From a virus, in IMG/VR virus record IMGVR_UViG_3300027969_000058, positions 50,736 to 114,735 of that record: 64,000 nt of DNA. The stretch is one strand, 5' to 3'. Made by a program: the position numbers and the translations under genes. Positions 6,698-14,758 of this stretch are shown piece after piece. Below the pieces are notes generated by a model. The model saw only the letters and a list, made by a program, of their open reading frames with translations, had not been told where the DNA came from and did not search any database. The first letter of the stretch is position 1; each line of letters starts with the position of its first letter.

Positions 6698-7003
6698 TTA
6701 ATTGGCAAACACGTCCGGTGAACCAGCAGTAATTGCACCGCTGTCAGTTGAGTCGCCTACTCGTGCAACTGCAATGTTACCAACAAACACACTGCCTGAG
6801 CCAGCGTTAATTGCGGCAGAATGTGCAACACATCGTCTTCCACTTTTAATAGTATGAGCTGCTGTAGGATTTCCTACACATTCAACTGGAATACCATTGG
6901 CAAAGACATTAGCGCCTGCACCTGTTGGTCCTGTAACCGTAGTAGAACCGTCACAGCTATGTCCTGTAGTTGTTGGGTCTCCGTCTCTGGCTATTGCTGG
7001 CAT
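6698..7003 (-). CDS. PAAR-repeat tail-tip protein
   Basis: The 101-residue protein starts MPAIARDGDPTTTGHSCDGS and contains repeated short beta units with histidine and cysteine positions (GHSC, AAHTIKSGRRC, VAHSAAINAG) and an ARVGDSTDSG segment. This is the PAAR pattern: a zinc-binding beta cone that sharpens the needle of contractile tails (T4 gp5.4, type VI secretion VgrG spike). It therefore acts on the virion baseplate to pierce the outer membrane. No effector domain is attached. It sits among metabolic genes rather than in the baseplate cluster. Confidence 0.85.
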   Translation of the reverse strand: MPAIARDGDPTTTGHSCDGSTTVTGPTGAGANVFANGIPVECVGNPTAAHTIKSGRRCVAHSAAINAGSGSVFVGNIAVARVGDSTDSGAITAGSPDVFAN

Positions 7004-7008
7004 ATTGA

Positions 7009-7323
7009 TTAGGTAATTATACTGCCTGCTGATACTGGTTGAATACCAGTTGTTTGAAACAAGTACTGTTCAGCAATTTCTTTTACGGTTGTTCCACTTA
7101 GCATCACGGCTGCTTTATTTATAGTATAGTCAGCTTCCGGAGTAACTGTCATCATCACTGGTGCCATGGCCGGACCGTTTTTAGTCATAGCCAGCATAAC
7201 CGGCCTTGCTATAGTGAAACTGGTCATGTCTTCTTTGACATATTTTCCAATGAGTTCATCGCCGGTGATTATTTTTAAACTTACGATATCACCCGCATCA
7301 AATTTTGATTTTTCTAATAGCAT
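7009..7323 (-). CDS. conserved phage protein with small beta-barrel pattern
   Basis: ATG at 7323 is preceded by AAAGG and starts one base after the glutaredoxin stop. A longer frame to 7368 would run inside grx. The 104-residue product (MLLEKSKFDAGDIVSLKIIT, GDELIGKYV) alternates short strands in an Sm/SH3-like pattern, followed by a methionine-rich middle (KNGPAMAPVMMTV) and a helix (VKEIAEQYLFQTTG). I recognise similar proteins in T4-type phages but know no function. RNA or protein binding is only a guess from the pattern. Confidence 0.6.
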   Translation of the reverse strand: MLLEKSKFDAGDIVSLKIITGDELIGKYVKEDMTSFTIARPVMLAMTKNGPAMAPVMMTVTPEADYTINKAAVMLSGTTVKEIAEQYLFQTTGIQPVSAGSIIT

Positions 7324-7324
7324 A

Positions 7325-7567
7325 TTAACCTTTAAGTGTGTTAAAAAATTCTTCGTCTTTATCAGCAAGGCCTTGAAAGCCTCCGGGCAATAGCACGCCG
7401 TCTTTAAAAATTTGTGGAACTGAGCGTAGTCCTTGATCTACTAAAAACTCTCGGGCACCAGGTTCATCTTCCATTTTAATTACAGTAAATGGAATTTCTT
7501 TGCTTTCTAATAGTGCTTTTGTTCTGTCGCAAAATGGACAGTTATTTTTTGAATATACAGTTATCAT
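7325..7567 (-). CDS. glutaredoxin
   Basis: The 80-residue protein has the glutaredoxin fold signature: redox motif CPFC (Cys10, Cys13) at the end of strand 1, the TVP-like cis-proline site RSVPQIFKDG, and the GG motif (LPGGFQGL). It reduces ribonucleotide reductase through its C-terminal cysteines, which fits its place after nrdB. It has its own sigma-70-type promoter inside the 3' end of nrdB. The terminal lysine-glycine tail is ordinary. Confidence 0.9.
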   Translation of the reverse strand: MITVYSKNNCPFCDRTKALLESKEIPFTVIKMEDEPGAREFLVDQGLRSVPQIFKDGVLLPGGFQGLADKDEEFFNTLKG

Positions 7568-7583
7568 ATGATCTCCTTGTTAG

Positions 7584-7613
7584 ATTATAACACAGGCAGT
7601 GCATCATAGTCAA
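7584..7613 (-). promoter_or_regulatory. sigma-70-type promoter inside nrdB 3' end
   Basis: TTGACT (7608-7613), an 18-bp spacer and TATAAT (7584-7589). The elements encode the last residues and stop codon of NrdB while also serving as promoter for the glutaredoxin gene about 17 bp downstream. Confidence 0.65.
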
Positions 7614-8685
7614 GTGTTTCACTCATGATACCAATTACATAGTTTGTACTTTCGTTCTCTTGCAATGCTGTCTGCTTCTTGCTGGTATCGACGTGCTTGT
7701 TAAACCAGGGAATAGGAGTTGACTTAGGAGCACTGGTTTGATACTTGATACCAATATCTTTTAACGCACCGACTGCTGTGTAGTCAACAAAGTCACGTAA
7801 GATGTTTGCGTTGAGTCCAATAACTGGACCCATCTTAAACAAGTAAGTAGCCCATTCTTTTTCTTCACGGATAACATCTATGTACAATGCATACACTTCT
7901 GCTTCACATTCTTGTTTAGCTTCGGCAAAGCGAGGGTCTTCTTTGATTACTTGATTGATCAAATACGCTGTCCAGCCTTTGTGTAGCAATTCATCTTGTA
8001 GGATCAAGCTGATGATGTTACCGTTGCCCATGAATATCTTATTCTCTACCATGGCCAATGAAGTTGCAAATGATACCATAAAGCGGAATGCTTCCAGCGC
8101 ATAACTTGCATGTAACGCTAACCAGATTGCTTTGATATATTCCTTTTCAGGTATAACTTCGCCAAGTTCTTTACGACAGTTGATAACGTGTAGTTTGTCA
8201 TAGTAGTTGCCTACTGAACTGGCCATGTCTACAATTTCTTTAGTGTCGTGAATAGTGTTAAACACATCCTTAGGCACATTGTAGATATTTCTAATTATAT
8301 GACTGTAGCTTTTGCTGTGGATGTTGGTCTCGAAGAAACCCCAATTGTACATGAGTGCTTCTACTTCGGGGAGACTACACACAGGAGTGAATACCTGTGT
8401 TGGTCCACGACCTTGCAAACTATCAAGTGCTGTTTGACGTAGCAAGTTACTGGTGAAGATATGCTTGACTGCTTCACTTGCATCTTTAAAATCGTTTGAA
8501 TCTTTAGTAAGACTGATCTCTTCTGGTTGCCAAAAGAAACCACGTGCTGTGGCTTCAAAGTCAGCAATTTTTTTGTATTTGATTTCTTCAAAGCGTTGAA
8601 TGGTAACTGGGCCTGCTGGGTCCAAAAACATCTTACGATTTAAATAATCTGTTTTAGTTGTTAGATTATATTGTTGTTTACTCAT
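7585..8685 (-). CDS. nrdB: class Ia ribonucleotide reductase, beta subunit
   Basis: The 366-residue protein holds the diiron-tyrosyl radical cofactor for NrdA. Ligands can be placed: Asp88 (ALDSLQGR), Glu119 and His123 (FFETNIHSKSY), Glu198 (ALEAFRF), Glu232 and His235 (DELLH), with the radical tyrosine at Tyr127. Compared with E. coli NrdB there is one extra residue between Glu119 and His123 (ETNIH against ETIH). The C-terminal tail (SETLDYDALPVL) would bind NrdA. The start overlaps the stop of the small upstream gene by ATGA, and nrdA is 200 bp upstream, so the block is nrdA-orf-nrdB-grx. Confidence 0.95.
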   Translation of the reverse strand: MSKQQYNLTTKTDYLNRKMFLDPAGPVTIQRFEEIKYKKIADFEATARGFFWQPEEISLTKDSNDFKDASEAVKHIFTSNLLRQTALDSLQGRGPTQVFTPVCSLPEVEALMYNWGFFETNIHSKSYSHIIRNIYNVPKDVFNTIHDTKEIVDMASSVGNYYDKLHVINCRKELGEVIPEKEYIKAIWLALHASYALEAFRFMVSFATSLAMVENKIFMGNGNIISLILQDELLHKGWTAYLINQVIKEDPRFAEAKQECEAEVYALYIDVIREEKEWATYLFKMGPVIGLNANILRDFVDYTAVGALKDIGIKYQTSAPKSTPIPWFNKHVDTSKKQTALQENESTNYVIGIMSETLDYDALPVL

Positions 8686-8879
8686 TGATGTCCTCTGTGA
8701 ATTAATTGATTAACCATGTTGAGATCAAACTCCAACTTAGAGATTCGATCTCGTGCCTGTTGATATTCTTCACTGTGAACATCGCCGTTGTTTACCACAA
8801 TATCTAAATACATCTCTGCGGCACGGTCGTGTGCTGTTTTAATATCGTGTTCTAATAATACTCTTCTATCTTTTAACAT
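8682..8879 (-). CDS. small coiled-coil protein between nrdA and nrdB
   Basis: The 65-residue peptide is highly charged and helical (DRRVLLEHDIKTAHDRAAEM, then EYQQARDRISKLEFDLNMVN). It is translationally coupled to nrdB by a four-base overlap and follows nrdA by nine bases. I do not recognise it. A role in subunit expression or assembly is possible from position only. Confidence 0.6.
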   Translation of the reverse strand: MLKDRRVLLEHDIKTAHDRAAEMYLDIVVNNGDVHSEEYQQARDRISKLEFDLNMVNQLIHRGHQ

Positions 8880-8888
8880 GTCAATTCC

Positions 8889-11246
8889 TTATAGTTTACA
8901 ACTTTCGCAGTCCTCTTCGAATAGGTCTAATTCGCTAATAACGCCATTACGACCGTTAAGAGAGTGCCCATTAACATATGACTCAGCAATAGCATCTACT
9001 AAAACTTTGCTACCTGCTTTGTTAATTAAACTATAGTAAAACGTTTTCAATCCCCAGTAGTGACTTTGCATCAAGTTCTTAGCAATCAACGTAGTTGGTA
9101 CTTTACGATCTGGAAAATGTGCAGGATTATAGAATGTATTAGTTGAAATACTTTGATCAACGTAGGCAGCAATAACTGCGGCTGTTTTTAAATAGCCGTC
9201 GCAGTTTTTTTGTTCCCACATTAGTTGATACTTGTTCTTCAATTTGTGATACTCAGGAACAACTTGTGTAAATGATCCTGCTTTGCTTTCTTTTGTACTA
9301 ATCAAGCTCATAGGCATTTCAATACCATTAGTACTGTTGATAACAACACTACTTGATTCAACTGGAGCAACTGCCATTTGTGTAGCATTACGAACACCAT
9401 GTTCTTTCATGTTAACACGCAAGGTTTCCCAATCAAGTTCTGGAGTAAAGTCTGCAAGCTCATTAACACCTGTAGCACGTAGTTCCCAGGGAAAGGTGCC
9501 TTGACCATATCGTGTACGATCACTGCCTTCACAACGGCCGCGTTCTTTAGCCAGTTCAACCGATGCCTCAGTTAGGTAGTAGGATTGATGTTCCATCCAT
9601 GTTTTAACTTCAGCTAAAGAGTCTTGCTCTCCATACTTAAGACTTCGCTTGGCATGCCAGTAAGCAAGATTAGTGATACCAATTCCCAATGGGCGGATTT
9701 CATCATTGCTTAACTTCGACTGAATTGATAAGAAATCTTGATAGTCCAGTATATTATTGAGGCTTCTATGTAAAATGCGACAAGCCCTGCGCATATCTTC
9801 AGGATTACGGAAGGCTCCCCAATTAATGGAACCAAGAGTGCATAAAGCGATGCGGCCATCAGCATCATCGAGACGCTTAAAAGACTTAGTAGGTAATAAT
9901 ATTTCACAGCATAGGTTACTCTGGTAAATTGTATGATACTCAGGATCAAATGGTCCTTGTTTCATCACGTTGTCAATAAACACAAGATAGATACGTCCTG
10001 TGTCAGTGCGCTCTTTTAGTATGCCACTTTTGAATACTTCTTCAGCACTCATAGTCTTAGTACGCAGGCCCGGAGTACGTTCGTACTTTACATACAGCTC
10101 TTCAAAACGAGCCGTGTTTTGATAGAAGGCTTCGTACAAGTCAGGTACTTCGTTGGGATCAAAGAATGTTATTTGTTCTTTGTTTTTAAATCGTCTCCAG
10201 AAGAAAGCACTAAGCACAACCCCATAATCCATATGACGGACTCGGGTTTCTTCTGTTCCTTGGTTGTTCTTAAGCACAATAAGATCATCAAACTGGTGAT
10301 GCCAAATAGGATAAAATACAGTAGCACTTGCATTACGAATACCTCCTTGTGAACATGATCGTAAATCTCCGAACCATTTCTTTAAGAAAGGTATCATACC
10401 AGTATGCATGATTTCGCCACCTCTGATGGGACTACCCAGGGGACGTAGTCTGCCAATCTCTAAACCAATGCCCGCACGTTTACTGGCATACTTGGCCATC
10501 ATTTCACCAGAAGCGAAAATACTATCCAAGTCATCATCACTGCGAATAAGTACGCACGAACTGAATTGCTTAGTAGGGGTACCGAGACCAGCAAGGACAG
10601 GGGTAGCAAGAGTAAATAATCCATCAGATGCTGCATTGTAGTATTCCTTTATATATTTCATTCGAGCACTGTTAGGCTCTTCTTTGTGAAATACTGTTGC
10701 GGCAGCGATCATATATCTAATCTGAGGAGTCTCGTATGTTTGTTTAGTACTACGGTTTTTAACTAAGTATTTCTCTATTAATTGTTCAATAGCGGCATAA
10801 CCATACTGCTCATCTTTGCTATGATCCAGCATGTCATTCATCTTGTTCCAGTCTTCTTCACCATACCATTCCAGTAGCTCTGCTGTGTATAAGCCAGTGG
10901 CCACATTGGTCTTTACAATCTCGTAAAGGTGAGGAGGTTCGTAACTGCCATAAACATCCTTACGCAACATTGATACTCGTTGCTTGCCTGCTACGTATTG
11001 ATAGTTAACATGCCCAACATCTGGATTTGATTCTACGTCGATCAAATCAACGATTGCTCGCAGTGTAATTTCGTCAATTTCTTTAGTTGTAATACCGTCA
11101 TAAAAATGAGGCTGACTTTTAATTTCAATCATTGACTGACTAACATCTGCTATACTACTACATACTTTTGCAATTTGTGTTTGCCATTTTTCAATTGTCA
11201 GCGTTTCTTTTGCTCCGCTTCTCTTAATTACAGTTATGTTAGTCAT
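8889..11246 (-). CDS. nrdA: class Ia ribonucleotide reductase, alpha subunit
   Basis: The 785-residue protein reduces NDPs to dNDPs. An N-terminal ATP-cone-like region (residues 3-95, VIKRSGAKETLTIEKW) is followed by the catalytic barrel. The active-site cysteines are Cys231 (KQFSSCVL), the thiyl-radical Cys446 with Asn444 and Glu448 (SNLCCEILLPT), and Cys469 (IALCTLGSIN). The radical-transfer tyrosine pair is Tyr737-738 (KTFYYSL), and the C-terminal shuttle cysteines are Cys780 and Cys783 (EDCESCKL). All functional residues are present. It leads the nrdA-orf-nrdB-grx block and supplies dNTPs for replication. Confidence 0.96.
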   Translation of the reverse strand: MTNITVIKRSGAKETLTIEKWQTQIAKVCSSIADVSQSMIEIKSQPHFYDGITTKEIDEITLRAIVDLIDVESNPDVGHVNYQYVAGKQRVSMLRKDVYGSYEPPHLYEIVKTNVATGLYTAELLEWYGEEDWNKMNDMLDHSKDEQYGYAAIEQLIEKYLVKNRSTKQTYETPQIRYMIAAATVFHKEEPNSARMKYIKEYYNAASDGLFTLATPVLAGLGTPTKQFSSCVLIRSDDDLDSIFASGEMMAKYASKRAGIGLEIGRLRPLGSPIRGGEIMHTGMIPFLKKWFGDLRSCSQGGIRNASATVFYPIWHHQFDDLIVLKNNQGTEETRVRHMDYGVVLSAFFWRRFKNKEQITFFDPNEVPDLYEAFYQNTARFEELYVKYERTPGLRTKTMSAEEVFKSGILKERTDTGRIYLVFIDNVMKQGPFDPEYHTIYQSNLCCEILLPTKSFKRLDDADGRIALCTLGSINWGAFRNPEDMRRACRILHRSLNNILDYQDFLSIQSKLSNDEIRPLGIGITNLAYWHAKRSLKYGEQDSLAEVKTWMEHQSYYLTEASVELAKERGRCEGSDRTRYGQGTFPWELRATGVNELADFTPELDWETLRVNMKEHGVRNATQMAVAPVESSSVVINSTNGIEMPMSLISTKESKAGSFTQVVPEYHKLKNKYQLMWEQKNCDGYLKTAAVIAAYVDQSISTNTFYNPAHFPDRKVPTTLIAKNLMQSHYWGLKTFYYSLINKAGSKVLVDAIAESYVNGHSLNGRNGVISELDLFEEDCESCKL

Positions 11247-11309
11247 ATTTTATTCTCAGTGTCTTTCTTACTGCTCATGCAGTACAATATTTTTAATTTA
11301 GAAAACTAT

Positions 11310-11744
11310 TTAGTGAAGAGGTGGCATCACATATATCTTTAAATTGGATAGCGTTTTTGGTAGGGTTTTAGCGGGAATCCAGCCGGTTTCGTCGAAGCCG
11401 TAGACCTTATCATTTATGTATAACAAATAATACACTGTTTTATTGATTATGTCAATAGATATTTTTATCAAAGGTTTAGCGTTTTCAAAGTGCGTAGTTA
11501 ATTGTAGAGTGTAACAGATTGCCAGTATAATATTGAATTGACAATATTCATTTTCATCTATGAGTTCCCACGGTGTGGGCCAACGACTTTGATCATATGG
11601 ATCGGTATAAACTTTTACGTGGGGTAATTTTTTAAAATATAAATGAACATCATCCAATGGAGTAGATGATGTTTCGAGTTGTTGCCTAAATGCAAACCAA
11701 TCTGCAAGACGCTGTGCTGTTTTTTGCTCGATTGGTTTGAACAT
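11310..11744 (-). CDS. conserved phage protein, unknown
   Basis: The 144-residue protein begins MFKPIEQKTAQRLADWFAFR and has the recurrent PWELIDENEYCQFN segment, followed by strands (KISIDIINKTVYYLLYINDK). I recognise the PWELI segment from uncharacterised proteins next to tail genes in large phages. The start overlaps the stop of the tail-spike gene (TAATG), so it is co-translated with it. A fibre chaperone or assembly role is possible from position only. Confidence 0.6.
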   Translation of the reverse strand: MFKPIEQKTAQRLADWFAFRQQLETSSTPLDDVHLYFKKLPHVKVYTDPYDQSRWPTPWELIDENEYCQFNIILAICYTLQLTTHFENAKPLIKISIDIINKTVYYLLYINDKVYGFDETGWIPAKTLPKTLSNLKIYVMPPLH

Positions 11745-13687
11745 TAACTAAGTGCAGAGTAGGCATAGGTGAATGTGCTGGTATTGTCACCTGTGTTGGC
11801 ATTGGTATAATAAATTACTATTGATTTAATACTTGAACTTGTAACTAAGGATGCTTGTAATAATAAATTACTGTCTTCACCATCTGCACCTACATACTCA
11901 TACTCGTCAACAAGTTGAACATTGTTATTAGTTTTGTCAACTGCAATATGTAACGTGCCTTTTTTCATCTGTGTGTATTCAGTACTTTGAAAAACATAGT
12001 CAATTTTAAAACCAGACGATGTGTTCAACGGAAAGCGTACAAGTATTGCAGGGGAGGTAGTTGGCAATAATGTAATTGTATTTGTTTTAGTTTCCTGAAA
12101 TAATACATGACCTTCAACTTCGGGTAAGTATGCTTCTGATAGATTATGTGTTGCTAAATCATTAATTACATTACCTTGGTCGGCTCGGTCAAAGCTGTCT
12201 TGGCTTGAGCTGTTGCCTGCTGACAAGAATGAAATTTGTGCGTACACATTATTGCTGTTACCGCCAAAGTTGTTACCTACGTTGACAAATGTATTCCCGA
12301 TAGATCGATTGCCATAGCCTGTTTCAACAATAATACCCTGTTGACAAACTTTGTCAAATAAGCTGTTTGAAATGATATTCTTTCTTGGGCCATAATCTGT
12401 AGAGCCTTCGCCAAATCCAATACCTTTGTATAGCGTTTTAAAAATACAGCCTTCAAACTGATTGTTAATAATATCGGTATTAGAGTATATTGCGTAAGTA
12501 AATCCTTCTGCTTGAAATCCAGTAAACTTATTACGTTCGCAAGTAACCAACGAGCTCTTAGCAGTCATTTCCAATGCCACGCTGTTGTCGATAGGGGTAC
12601 CAGGACTCCAAGGAGCAGCGTCTGGAAGTAAGTCAGGAGTCCATGGACCCAGAGCTTTAATATTAATAAATTCGCTATCCTTAACATTTTTAAAGTCGAA
12701 TGCTCTTACAGAAGTTAAGTTAGTTGCAACTGAAAAATCCTTAAACAAAATATTCTTAGGTTGATTATTAGCAGTAGTGGACCCATCAGTTCCTTTTGTT
12801 ACTTTAGTAGATGTGTCATTAATAAATGTAAATGCTGATACAGTGTTGAATACTGGATATGTTGCCGAAGTTGACGACAATGTAAATGTTAAATCGTTAG
12901 CAGGAGTACTGCCACCTAATGCGTTTCCTAAGATTTTAATTGTATCACCAACCGCATACCCGCTGCCGCTGTGTACTATAGAAAAATTCATAGATGCGGC
13001 TGCATAAGAAGTGCCTGTGCCAGTTTTAGTAACTGTGATAATTGCTCCGGAACCCGAGCCTGTAAGTGTTGTTGTAGCACAATTAGTATATGTACCTGCG
13101 GTTGTTACACTGGTACCTGCTCGAGTTAAAGTAGTTTCCGTATTGATACCACCTTTGATAAAATTAAACACAGTTTTGCCAATGCCACTGCCCACTAATC
13201 GAACATTGCTTGGAATGTACAATGTGCCAGTAATCTTATATGTACCAGGGTCGAATTCCAATGCAACTTTATTAGCAACTGGGGTAGTGTTTGCGTATAA
13301 ATTCCAGATTGCGTTTTGTATTAGTGCAGTTTGATCAGCATCTGCGTCGAGCCCGCTAACTCCAAAACTGCCTGCGTTAACTGCGCCTTCATCAAGTCTC
13401 TCTTGCAAAGTGCGCTCTATAATATTACCGTTAAGCCCTGTTAAGATTGAAGTATCATTAGGTTTATATTGATACTGTTCTAACAAGTCAAGAATGTTAT
13501 CGTGCTCTGTAAGCACTTTGGTATTTCCAACAGCTGGGGAGCCTTCCGATACAGCACCATTCCCAATGTAAAGTTCTTGGGTGTCGATTGCCCAAGCTAA
13601 TTCGCCGCTGGCAAGTTGAGGAAGCCCAGTCCCTTCATTCTTTTTTCCGCGTCTTAGCTGTATGCGACTTATCTGTACTACGGCCAT
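11744..13687 (-). CDS. tail spike / fibre with beta-helix region
   Basis: The 647-residue protein begins with a receptor-protein N-domain of the Mtd type: ISRIQLRRGKKNEG, LASGELAWAIDTQELYIGNG (residues 5-45). From about residue 110 there is a pectate-lyase-like entry (FGVSGLDADADQTALIQNAI), and then repeated N-x-F/N-x-I strand turns (KNIISNSLFDKVCQQGIIVE) typical of a right-handed beta-helix. The C-terminus is strand-rich. It probably forms a trimeric adsorption spike, possibly with polysaccharide-binding or degrading activity. No catalytic residues can be assigned. A late box sits 20 bp upstream of the start. Confidence 0.8.
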   Translation of the reverse strand: MAVVQISRIQLRRGKKNEGTGLPQLASGELAWAIDTQELYIGNGAVSEGSPAVGNTKVLTEHDNILDLLEQYQYKPNDTSILTGLNGNIIERTLQERLDEGAVNAGSFGVSGLDADADQTALIQNAIWNLYANTTPVANKVALEFDPGTYKITGTLYIPSNVRLVGSGIGKTVFNFIKGGINTETTLTRAGTSVTTAGTYTNCATTTLTGSGSGAIITVTKTGTGTSYAAASMNFSIVHSGSGYAVGDTIKILGNALGGSTPANDLTFTLSSTSATYPVFNTVSAFTFINDTSTKVTKGTDGSTTANNQPKNILFKDFSVATNLTSVRAFDFKNVKDSEFINIKALGPWTPDLLPDAAPWSPGTPIDNSVALEMTAKSSLVTCERNKFTGFQAEGFTYAIYSNTDIINNQFEGCIFKTLYKGIGFGEGSTDYGPRKNIISNSLFDKVCQQGIIVETGYGNRSIGNTFVNVGNNFGGNSNNVYAQISFLSAGNSSSQDSFDRADQGNVINDLATHNLSEAYLPEVEGHVLFQETKTNTITLLPTTSPAILVRFPLNTSSGFKIDYVFQSTEYTQMKKGTLHIAVDKTNNNVQLVDEYEYVGADGEDSNLLLQASLVTSSSIKSIVIYYTNANTGDNTSTFTYAYSALS

Positions 13688-13706
13688 AAATATCCCCTAT
13701 ATTGGA

Positions 13707-13713
13707 TATTTAT
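13707..13713 (-). promoter_or_regulatory. late promoter box, ATAAATA
   Basis: Minus strand GATAAATATCC, about 20 bp before the tail-spike start. Confidence 0.5.
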
Positions 13714-14402
13714 CCGTTTTCTTTGTAGTACTGATCTACTCTATTACACCACTGTTCTGTCCAGTAGTCAAAGTCTTTGGGTTCAAGTATAAATTCCTGA
13801 TACTGGAAATCTTTACTACACATTAGAATAACTCCTTTGCGTATGTTTGTACCGTAGACTTCGTTGTGCGCCAGTGCATAGGCTGTAAGCTGTAGAAAAT
13901 AGTCTCCAATCCACTCAAGTTTTTTAGGTTTATTTGTTTGTTTATAATCTAAAATACTTTGATCGCCTTCATGCACTCCTACACAGTCAGTAGTACCCGC
14001 ATATAGTTCCGGAAAGTATAACGGAACTTCGTTACCCCATACTTCGTTTACTCTATTGGTCATGCCCTGATCGACAATGATCTTAGCCATAGCATGACTT
14101 TGCTGGCTGAAGGGATTAGTACCTGGGTCAGTTAAGAAACCTTGAGTAACATAGTCTTCAAGATATTTGTGCATACGTGTTCCGCGATTGGCGGCTTCGG
14201 TTACAATCTCTTGAGCTTTAACTTCTCCTACGCTTTTTTTCCAACGTGCAAGTGCTTCACGTGCCTCTGCAGGCTTAGTTTTATCAAGTACTGTGGTAAC
14301 AGAAGGAACTCGATGTCCTTCTGGTGTAGAGTATAATCTACGTCCGTTTACTTGTTGTCTTTCTACTGGTTTATATTGGTAACGTTCTATTAATAATGTC
14401 AT
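13710..14402 (-). CDS. PD-(D/E)XK exonuclease (RecB/Cas4-like)
   Basis: The 230-residue protein has the RecB-like nuclease pattern: RVPSVTTVLDKTKP and GTRMHKYLED (conserved histidine), an acidic site (ELYAGTTDCVGVHEG), the catalytic motif SILDYKQTNKPKK (D-x-K type), and a downstream YFLQLTAYALAHNE helix that is motif IV of the family. It probably degrades or processes DNA ends during recombination-dependent replication. Unusually, the ATG lies at the position where transcription should start, with no ribosome site. Confidence 0.85.
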   Translation of the reverse strand: MTLLIERYQYKPVERQQVNGRRLYSTPEGHRVPSVTTVLDKTKPAEAREALARWKKSVGEVKAQEIVTEAANRGTRMHKYLEDYVTQGFLTDPGTNPFSQQSHAMAKIIVDQGMTNRVNEVWGNEVPLYFPELYAGTTDCVGVHEGDQSILDYKQTNKPKKLEWIGDYFLQLTAYALAHNEVYGTNIRKGVILMCSKDFQYQEFILEPKDFDYWTEQWCNRVDQYYKENG

Positions 14403-14407
14403 AGTAC

Positions 14408-14436
14408 ATTATATAGCATTACCACAGTAAGGTCAA
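14408..14436 (-). promoter_or_regulatory. sigma-70-type promoter for a possibly leaderless transcript
   Basis: TTGACC (14431-14436), a 17-bp spacer and TATAAT (14408-14413). The -10 element ends only five bases before the ATG at 14402, so the predicted start of transcription coincides with the start codon. Confidence 0.7.
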
Positions 14437-14744
14437 CCTAATTTTTTTGCGGCTGCTCGTTTTGCTGAAGTATTAACAGCGTTTTTGGCTTTTTGCTTAT
14501 CACCAACTGTGCCGGGTTCTTGTTTCTTAGCTTTAGTTTTGATAGTTATACCATTTTCGTCAAAGTTATCAACAATATTTTTTAACTCGGGAGTGGAATC
14601 AAATTGAGCCTTAAAGGCATCATAGTCAACATCTTGACCTGTTACATTCTGCATCATTTTGGAAACTGCTGGCCAGGCGAACTGTGCTGTTACGCCCTTG
14701 CTATCGGCCCTGCTTTGTAAGTTAGTAAGGATGCGGATAATCAT
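14433..14744 (-). CDS. small unknown protein with basic tail
   Basis: The 103-residue protein has a helical first half (AWPAVSKMMQNVTGQDVDYD) and a lysine/alanine-rich tail (KAKNAVNTSAKRAAAKKLG). The start codon lies in the loop of a 9-bp hairpin. The gene follows the 305-residue core-like protein by 14 bp and is probably expressed with it. The basic alanine-rich tail resembles that of DNA-binding or packaged internal proteins, but I recognise no domain. Confidence 0.6.
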   Translation of the reverse strand: MIIRILTNLQSRADSKGVTAQFAWPAVSKMMQNVTGQDVDYDAFKAQFDSTPELKNIVDNFDENGITIKTKAKKQEPGTVGDKQKAKNAVNTSAKRAAAKKLG

Positions 14745-14752
14745 ATCCGCAT
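14731..14752 (-). other. hairpin enclosing a start codon
   Basis: A perfect 9-bp inverted repeat (14731-14739 with 14744-14752, loop 14740-14743) surrounds the ATG of the gene ending at 14744. In mRNA it would sequester the initiation site and could regulate translation. No T-run follows it, so it is unlikely to be a terminator. Confidence 0.5.
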
Positions 14753-14758
14753 CTTCAT

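Noticed and set aside
13011-13334. Plus-strand frame of 107 codons opposite the tail-spike gene
   Set aside because: Low-complexity product, no start signal, and contained within a well-supported gene on the other strand.
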